Assembly: GCA_030612495.1 (NCBI GenBank)
Contig: JAUWNT010000074.1
Span: 1-10,683, forward strand
Length of the DNA stretch: 10,683 bases
Direction of reading: 5' to 3'
Source: Candidatus Aminicenantota bacterium
Lineage (GTDB): Bacteria; Acidobacteriota; Aminicenantia; UBA2199
The notes under the pieces were generated by a model. The model saw nothing but the letters and a program-made list of their open reading frames with translations, was not told the origin of the DNA and did not search any database. A program made the translations under genes and the position numbers. Shown here one piece after another: positions 7,105 to 10,683 of this stretch (position 1 is the stretch's first letter; every line of letters starts with the position of its first letter).

Positions 7105-8037
7105 ATGAATCTTAGCCTTATTGAGATACAAACTATATCAGAAATGGCTGACTTTCTATACCCATTCTTACCCGGGAAGCCACATCCATATGCCGATCAG
7201 TCTATTTCATTTGCAGGAATAGCCAGTGATTTAGGCTTAGAGAGATTTTGGACTGGAGGAAGCAAACGACCTGCAATTGCAGCCCTTATAGAAGGAACCC
7301 TCTCACAAGCAAAGAATAAGTTTTGCCCTTTAATGATCAGGATTGTAACCCGGGGGTTGAAGTACCGAGGAAGATCTAATCCTATTACAAAAGAGCAAAT
7401 TGAGCAGTTAAATGAGTTCATTATTAAGCTTGGTTTCAAAATACCTGAGTTATGGAATCCAAACTTTCTCCAAAGTTTACCATCCATTAAACCTGAAGAA
7501 GATAAGGTTGCTAAAGCTAAAAAGGAGACCCTGAAAAATACTTTACCCCTACTTTTAAATAAGCTCCTTAGTCTGGACAAGTTAGCACCCCAAGAGAGAG
7601 GCTATGCTTTTGAGAAATTTCTAAATACACTCTCCAACACTTTTAATATGAAGGCACGCTCACCATTCCGTTTGGTTGGTGAACAAATCGATGGCAGTAT
7701 CGAATTTGAAGGAAATATTTACTTGATTGAGGCAAAATGGCAAAATGCTCTTGTTGGGAATGCTGACTTACTTGTATTGAATGGTAAAGTGGGCGGCAAG
7801 GCAACTTGGTCCAGAGGTATTTTCATAAGTTATTCAGGTTTTACGCAGGAAGGATTAGAGGCATTTTCTAAAGGACGGCCTACAAATTTAATTGCAGTGA
7901 CAGGTCAAGATTTGTATTTTATTCTTGAGGGTGGAATGCCACTTGACCAAATGATACGTTTAAAGTCAAGACTTGCTGCTGAAGAAGGAAGGGTTTATGT
8001 TCCTGTTCAAGAGTTACTTTTTATTAATTATAAATAA
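7105..8037 (+). CDS. Mrr-like restriction endonuclease with an N-terminal accessory module
   Basis: The protein has 310 residues. The C-terminal half (about 160-265) is an Mrr_cat-type PD-(D/E)XK nuclease: RGYAFEKFL (Glu170), GEQIDGSIEF (Asp196), YLIEAKWQ (Glu209-x-Lys211), then GIFISYSGFTQEGLEAF, the typical Mrr strand and helix after the active site. All expected catalytic residues are present. The N-terminal half (1-115) is a separate helical module: ADLLYPFLPG-like opening, FAGIASDLGLERFWTGGSKRPAI, FCPLMIRIV, LGFKIPELWNPNFLQSLP. I recall it in front of varied defense or restriction effector domains, where it may act as an adaptor or sensor. The start ATG has a weak GAGAG site 7 nt upstream. 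The gene stands alone, preceded by 720 bp of noncoding DNA. It likely cuts DNA, perhaps modified or foreign DNA as Mrr does; the specificity is unknown. Confidence 0.82.
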   Translation: MNLSLIEIQTISEMADFLYPFLPGKPHPYADQSISFAGIASDLGLERFWTGGSKRPAIAALIEGTLSQAKNKFCPLMIRIVTRGLKYRGRSNPITKEQIEQLNEFIIKLGFKIPELWNPNFLQSLPSIKPEEDKVAKAKKETLKNTLPLLLNKLLSLDKLAPQERGYAFEKFLNTLSNTFNMKARSPFRLVGEQIDGSIEFEGNIYLIEAKWQNALVGNADLLVLNGKVGGKATWSRGIFISYSGFTQEGLEAFSKGRPTNLIAVTGQDLYFILEGGMPLDQMIRLKSRLAAEEGRVYVPVQELLFINYK

Positions 8038-8180
8038 AGATCACCAAAAGCAGTGTATAACAATAGTATAAAAGGTTCGTGCTTTATGGCCCTCAATAAA
8101 ATTTCTACTTTGCAAAAACTTCTTTTATGTTGGGAATGTTATATGATAATTCCAAAAGAAAAAAGAAAAGTTTGATATGC

Positions 8181-8222
8181 GGGGTCAGATCTTGCAATAT
8201 AACAAAGTTAGTAAATGTAACT
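8181..8222 (+). repeat. GGGGTCAGATCTTGC repeat, copy a
   Basis: GGGGTCAGATCTTGCAATAT followed by AACAAAGTTA and ATGTAAC matches 9752-9793 in the same direction (with a few differences) and 8898-8920 in the opposite direction. It looks like the end of a small mobile repeat. Confidence 0.6.
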
Positions 8223-8240
8223 CTTTCCGATAGAAATAGG

Positions 8241-8270
8241 AATAGGGGACAACGGTTCTCTGTTCCTATT
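8241..8270. repeat. Isolated hairpin related to the RAYT terminal repeat
   Basis: AATAGGGGACA (8241-8251) can pair with TGTTCCTATT (8261-8270) around a 9-nt loop. The arms resemble the AATAGGGACAGAC ends of the RAYT-derived repeats, as in REP/REPIN-type units mobilised by RAYTs. Confidence 0.55.
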
Positions 8271-8302
8271 TACCCCTCCCTGAAACCCTTTATTCATAAT
8301 GG

Positions 8303-8322
8303 ATTCCCGCTTTCGCGGGAAT
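8303..8322. repeat. REP-like palindrome
   Basis: ATTCCCGC, loop TTTC, GCGGGAAT forms a perfect 8-bp stem flanked by GG on the left and GACA on the right. The sequence GGATTCCCGC...GCGGGAATGACA is a very common dispersed palindrome in many bacterial genomes. Confidence 0.8.
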
Positions 8323-8632
8323 GACATAAAAGGATGGGAATACCCCAAAAACGTACGTAGAGTGCCTTTAGACGTGCCTCAATTTTCGAAAAATTGGCAA
8401 TTACGACCCCCATTTTTGGCCTATTTTTACCTTCTTAAAATCTTAAAACCCTTATAAATAGCCACTTTCAGTTTTTAAAAGAGTGAAATTTTAATCAAAA
8501 AAACGCCGTTTTTGAGGGGTAAAGTACCTATTTTTTAAAATTATGCGAATAAAGGCGCCTACGTTGATTTTTTATTTTAAACCCTTATTTTATAAGGGGT
8601 TCAGAAAGACCTTTTCCTACAGTAAAGAATAT

Positions 8633-8868
8633 AATAGGGACAGACACCCATTTTCTTAGGCAATTAATATTTTACTTTCAAATTAGATAAACAGGGAAAG
8701 TGTGCCAAGTCAATAATTTGGTAACTTTTTTCGGAAAACCTATAGGATCTGAGGAGTTTCTTAACAAGATGTTTAAGGCTTCAGGTATTACTATAGATAG
8801 ACGTCCTAAAGGAAGAGCTCGTAAAATGGAAAGCTAAACCATGGAAAAAATAGGATGAACCTATTTTA
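8633..8868 (+). repeat. RAYT-derived repeat, copy 4 (most complete, MITE-like)
   Basis: It runs from the left end AATAGGGACAGACACCCATT to a right end TAGGATGAACCTATTTT, about 236 bp. Between them a frame from GTG 8700 to TAA 8835-8837 reads VCQVNNLVTFFGKPIGSEEF, then LNKMFKASGITIDRRPKGRARKMES. The G-K-P-I-G-S-E-E-F...RRPKGR-RK pattern is the C-terminal tail of RAYT (TnpA-REP) proteins. The catalytic two-thirds are missing. With inverted ends and no transposase it looks like a non-autonomous element derived by internal deletion. Whether the 45-codon frame is translated is unknown; I regard it as a remnant. Confidence 0.7.
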
Positions 8869-8897
8869 ATTGAAAAAATTGAGGGGAAAGAGGAAAA

Positions 8898-8920
8898 GTG
8901 ATATTGCAAGACTTGACCCC
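8898..8920 (-). repeat. GGGGTCAAGTCTTGC repeat, copy b (inverted)
   Basis: Read on the minus strand it is GGGGTCAAGTCTTGCAATAT followed by CAC, nearly the same as copy a at 8181 and copy c at 9752. Copies b and c face each other across the nuclease and hsdS genes. Confidence 0.6.
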
Positions 8921-8955
8921 ATAATACATAATATTCAAACAATACGACAGTGACT

Positions 8956-9009
8956 GTGAATTACAGAAACATACCAAAAGGTTGGAAAAAGGTAAAGGGC
9001 AATAAGTGA
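8956..9009 (+). pseudogene. Possible hsdS start remnant (17 codons)
   Basis: GTG 8956 opens a frame VNYRNIPKGWKKVKGNK ending at TGA 9007-9009. The stretch N-I-P-K-G-W-K-K-V-K is what a type I specificity subunit commonly shows at the start of a target recognition domain (usually followed by LGD). The TGA overlaps the GTG start of the next gene (GTGA), suggesting that an upstream gene was once coupled to it. Very short; the call is tentative. Confidence 0.3.
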
Positions 9010-9485
9010 ACGGAAGGAGTAGTTTAATAAATAACACGGAGTTATTCAAGCTTGTTAATAAGGCACTTGAAAGAGTATACAAACATCATGAATATCTGAT
9101 AAAAAATCAAGTTCATGAACGTAGTATTGTCTTTTGGTTTGGTGTATATCTTCACGAGTTATTACAACATAAAGAATATGCGGAATTTAATTTAGATTTT
9201 GAGTATAATAAAAATCATAGTAATCCAAAAAAGACTGAAAATTTTCCAGATGGCACTTACCCGGATATTCTTCTACATAAACGTGATAGTAACAAGTATA
9301 ATTTACTTATTGTTGAGTTTAAACCATGGTGGAGACCAGATAATAGTAGAGACTTAATGAAATTAAGAGATTTTACACACCCTGATGGCGATTATAAATA
9401 CAAATACGGGTTATCTATTATTTTGGGAAAAGATAAACCAATTATCACACCATTACAAGGGGGAGAAATTATTAATAATGAATAA
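9006..9485 (+). CDS. Small PD-(D/E)XK nuclease-like protein, coupled to hsdS
   Basis: The 159-residue protein begins at GTG 9006, preceded by AAAGG about 8 nt upstream. A stronger GGAAGGAG run at 9011-9018 has no ATG, GTG or TTG at the right distance, so the start is slightly uncertain. The sequence shows a PD-(D/E)XK core: HERSIVFWFGVYLHELL with Glu38, DLEYN-like LDFEYNKN, TYPDILLHKRD with Pro86-Asp87, and NLLIVEFKPWW with Glu104-x-Lys106. All three acidic positions and the lysine are present. I recognise the 'ER-..DxEYNR..PDI..H.R....-NLLVIEFK' layout from uncharacterised proteins but know no name. The stop overlaps the hsdS start by 8 bp (9478-9485), a sign of translational coupling with a type I restriction locus. 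It may be an accessory nuclease or a captured gene. Confidence 0.72.
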   Translation: MNGRSSLINNTELFKLVNKALERVYKHHEYLIKNQVHERSIVFWFGVYLHELLQHKEYAEFNLDFEYNKNHSNPKKTENFPDGTYPDILLHKRDSNKYNLLIVEFKPWWRPDNSRDLMKLRDFTHPDGDYKYKYGLSIILGKDKPIITPLQGGEIINNE

Positions 9486-9765
9486 GTGGAGAAAGTGTAA
9501 GCTGCGGGATGCAGCAGAAATTGTTGGTGGTGGGACACCTAAAACAAAAGTTCCAGAATATTGGAATGGAAACATTCCTTGGTTAACTCCAAGGGATTTA
9601 TCAAATTTTTCTGGCCGTTATATTCCAAATGGTGAAAGAAACATTTCCAAAGTAGGTTTGAAAAATTCGAGTGCAAAAATACTGCCCAAAAGAACTGTAT
9701 TATTAAGTTCAAGAGCTCCAGTAGGTTATTTGGTTATTGTAAAGGGTAAAAGGGGCAAGTCTTGA
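9478..9765 (+). pseudogene. hsdS: Type I restriction specificity subunit, truncated after 95 codons
   Basis: ATG 9478 follows a good AAGGGGGAGA site. The product opens MNKWRKCKLRDAAEIVGGGT, continues PEYWNGNIPWLTPRDLSNFS, and reaches LLSSRAPVGYLVIVKG, the standard first half of an HsdS target recognition domain. A full HsdS has about 400 residues with two such domains and conserved coiled-coil spacers. Here the frame leaves HsdS homology at about 9748 and runs four or five codons into a dispersed repeat before TGA at 9763-9765. The second domain, both spacers and hsdM and hsdR are absent from the window. The fragment cannot form a normal specificity subunit, though a half-subunit that dimerises would need about twice this length. 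Confidence 0.85.
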
Positions 9766-9793
9766 AATATAACAAAGTCTAGGTTATGTAACA
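9752..9793 (+). repeat. GGGGCAAGTCTTG repeat, copy c, at the hsdS breakpoint
   Basis: GGGGCAAGTCTTGAAATATA followed by ACAAAGTC and GTTATGTAAC aligns with copy a at 8181-8222. Its first base sits where HsdS homology ends, so its arrival, or recombination at it, removed the rest of the gene. Confidence 0.6.
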
Positions 9794-9975
9794 GTGGGCA
9801 ACTGTATAGTTTAATAATTTGGTAACTTTTAGCGGAAAACCTATGAGATTTGAGGAGTTTCTTAACCGGATAGTCGAGGCTTTAAGTATTATTATAGATA
9901 GATGTCCCAAAGAAAGACTTCGTAAAATGGAAAGCTAAACCATAGAAAAAAATAGGACGTGTCTCTATTTAAATT
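9794..9975 (+). repeat. RAYT-derived repeat, copy 5
   Basis: A frame from 9810 to TAA 9936-9938 reads FNNLVTFSGKPMRFEEFLNR, then IVEALSIIIDRCPKERLRKMES, the same RAYT C-terminal tail as copies 2 and 4 with several substitutions. A stop at 9807 closes the frame upstream. The right end AATAGGACGTGTCTCTATTT is the inverted counterpart of the AATAGGGACAGACACC left end. No left end is evident; copy c adjoins it directly. Confidence 0.65.
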
Positions 9976-10083
9976 AATGGATTAACCGAGGAGGAGATAA
10001 AAATTATTGAAAAAACTATTAAACATAAAAATAGAAACAAAAATAATTTTTATAGTAGAGGAAATAAGCTGTGGAAAAAATAA
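9973..10083 (+). pseudogene. Possible C-terminal remnant of a restriction methylase
   Basis: Directly after repeat copy 5 a frame without a start codon reads INGLTEEEIKIIEKTIKHKN and continues to TAA 10081-10083. 'GLTEEEI.I(I/V)E' is common at the extreme C-terminus of Eco57I-type and related N6-adenine methylase/restriction proteins. The stop lies 13 bp inside the next gene, an overlap typical of neighbouring genes. I read it as the tail of a gene whose body was removed by the repeat. The match is short, so it could be chance. Confidence 0.35.
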
Positions 10084-10683
10084 CAGAAATAAATTGGGAT
10101 ATATTTAAAGTAAAATTTTGCGGAAAAGAACAAAAATTTTTTGAATGGCTTTGCTATCTTTTGTTTTGTAAGGAATTCAAGCAGAATATTGGTATTTCGG
10201 GTTATAAAAACCATGCGGGAATAGAGACAGATCCAATCAAAATAAATGGCGAAAAGGTTGGATGGCAAGCAAAATTCTATGACACAAGGTTATCAGAGCA
10301 TAAAAAAGATTTTATAATATCTATAGACATAACAAAAGTTAGGCACCCAGAGATTAATAAAATAATATTTTATACTAATCAAAATTTTGGACAAGGGAGA
10401 ATAAAAAATGATCCTCAGTATAAAATAAACATTGAAAAACATGCGAAATCTGAAAATGTTGAAATAGAATGGAGAACTGATAATTATTTTAGGTCACCCT
10501 TTGTTTGTGAAGAAAATGCTGATATTACACAACACTTTTTTAGCATTGATAAAAGTATGATTGATTTTATTGATGAATTAATTCAACATACCAAATCTAT
10601 TCTTACCCCCATTAATTCAAAGATAAAATTTAAAAATGAGGAGATCAAAATTGATAGGTCGCGAGTTATTGAAAACCTAAAAG
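10071..10683 (+). CDS. N-terminal part of a large nuclease-fused protein, probably an NTPase (3'-partial)
   Basis: GTG 10071 has AGAGGA 8 nt upstream, and the frame is open for 204 codons to the window edge. The first 110 residues form an Mrr/QxK-type PD-(D/E)XK domain: KFFEWLCYLL with Glu25, GYKNHAGIETDPI with Asp54, GWQAKFYD with Gln66-x-Lys68, then KIIFYTNQNFGQG as the following strand. Next comes IEIEWRT-like VEIEWRTDNYFRSPFVCEE, then a helical linker (FIDELIQHTKSILTPINSKI). I recall this nuclease block with SPF(V)CEEN and the linker at the start of long ATP-binding proteins of defense islands, where a P-loop follows, as in Mrr-STAND (Avs4-like) fusions. The P-loop lies outside the window, so the NTPase is inferred. 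It overlaps the preceding methylase-like remnant. Confidence 0.75.
   Translation, partial: MEKITEINWDIFKVKFCGKEQKFFEWLCYLLFCKEFKQNIGISGYKNHAGIETDPIKINGEKVGWQAKFYDTRLSEHKKDFIISIDITKVRHPEINKIIFYTNQNFGQGRIKNDPQYKINIEKHAKSENVEIEWRTDNYFRSPFVCEENADITQHFFSIDKSMIDFIDELIQHTKSILTPINSKIKFKNEEIKIDRSRVIENLK

Larger units (their letters stand above)
8038..8632. other. Noncoding, hairpin-rich intergenic region
   Basis: No convincing gene lies here; a 65-codon frame at 8127-8324 simply reads through repeats. Contents in order: a repeat beginning GGGGTCAGATCTTGC (8181), an AATAGGGGACA hairpin (8241-8270), a REP-like hairpin (8303-8322), then about 300 bp of A/T-rich sequence with further inverted repeats. 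These are CAATTTTCGAAAAATTG at about 8380, TCAAAAA/TTTTTGA at 8495-8515, and AACCCTTAT/ATAAGGGGTT at 8580-8601. The last could serve as a terminator-like structure, but no gene ends close to it. Confidence 0.5.

Noticed and set aside
7197..7580. 127-codon minus-strand ORF inside the Mrr-like gene
   Set aside because: It is antisense to a gene with complete catalytic motifs and has no start signal or recognisable domain.
8127..8324. 65-codon ORF between the Mrr-like gene and the repeats
   Set aside because: It reads through the GGGGTCAGATC repeat, the AATAGGGGACA hairpin and the REP palindrome, so it is a chance frame.
8861..9082. 73-codon minus-strand ORF before and inside the small nuclease gene
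   Set aside because: It spans a repeat and overlaps the nuclease start. Its hydrophobic composition comes from A/T-rich antisense DNA.
8181..9793. CRISPR-like arrangement of the GGGGTCA(A/G)GTCTTGC repeats
   Set aside because: There are only three copies, in mixed orientation and hundreds of bases apart, so they are dispersed repeats.
10050..10268. 72-codon minus-strand ORF opposite the final gene
   Set aside because: It is antisense to the Mrr/QxK domain, which has clear catalytic residues on the plus strand.

Overview
This is an AT-rich stretch of bacterial genome that reads as a defense island. Every gene I can support is on the + strand. Nearly all encode restriction-modification components, PD-(D/E)XK-type nucleases, or nuclease-NTPase fusions. 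The host cannot be named from the sequence. The abundant fragments of REP-associated tyrosine transposase (RAYT) genes, the REP-like hairpin (GGGAAT/ATTCCC type) and the group II intron fit a repeat-rich environmental bacterium, but that is inference.

Layout: (1) 2-160, the last 52 codons of a type ISP-like restriction-modification enzyme. (2) 261-400, a degenerate RAYT-derived repeat. (3) 455-4969, a 1504-residue protein with a DUF4297/Cap4-like nuclease domain, a STAND-type P-loop NTPase and a long helical-repeat C-terminus, resembling Avs (antiviral STAND) proteins. (4) 5043-5517, a RAYT 3'-end repeat split by a compact ORF-less group II intron-like element (5080-5361) with a recognisable domain V and VI. 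(5) 5584-6384, an unrecognised protein with a PD...EVT nuclease-like signature. (6) 6385-7104, noncoding, with another repeat copy and a possible insertion-sequence end. (7) 7105-8037, an Mrr-like restriction endonuclease with an N-terminal accessory module. (8) 8038-8950, noncoding, packed with hairpins and repeats. (9) 9006-9485, a small PD-(D/E)XK protein, overlapping (10) 9478-9765, an hsdS gene cut short by a repeat. (11) 9794-9975, a fifth RAYT 3'-end copy. (12) 9973-10083, a possible methylase tail. (13) 10071-10683, the start of a large protein with an Mrr/QxK nuclease domain that runs off the window and is probably a second nuclease-NTPase.

The recurring theme is that defense genes are separated, and in at least one case truncated, by short repeats that keep the 3' end of a RAYT gene and its terminal inverted repeats. 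One copy gained an intron, and the intron-free copies give its borders to within a couple of bases. The NTPase fusions would be expected to sense invaders and then activate a nuclease. The stand-alone nucleases look like effectors or restriction enzymes. The type I system represented by hsdS looks inactive here. No intact transposase, integrase, tRNA, rRNA or CRISPR array was seen.
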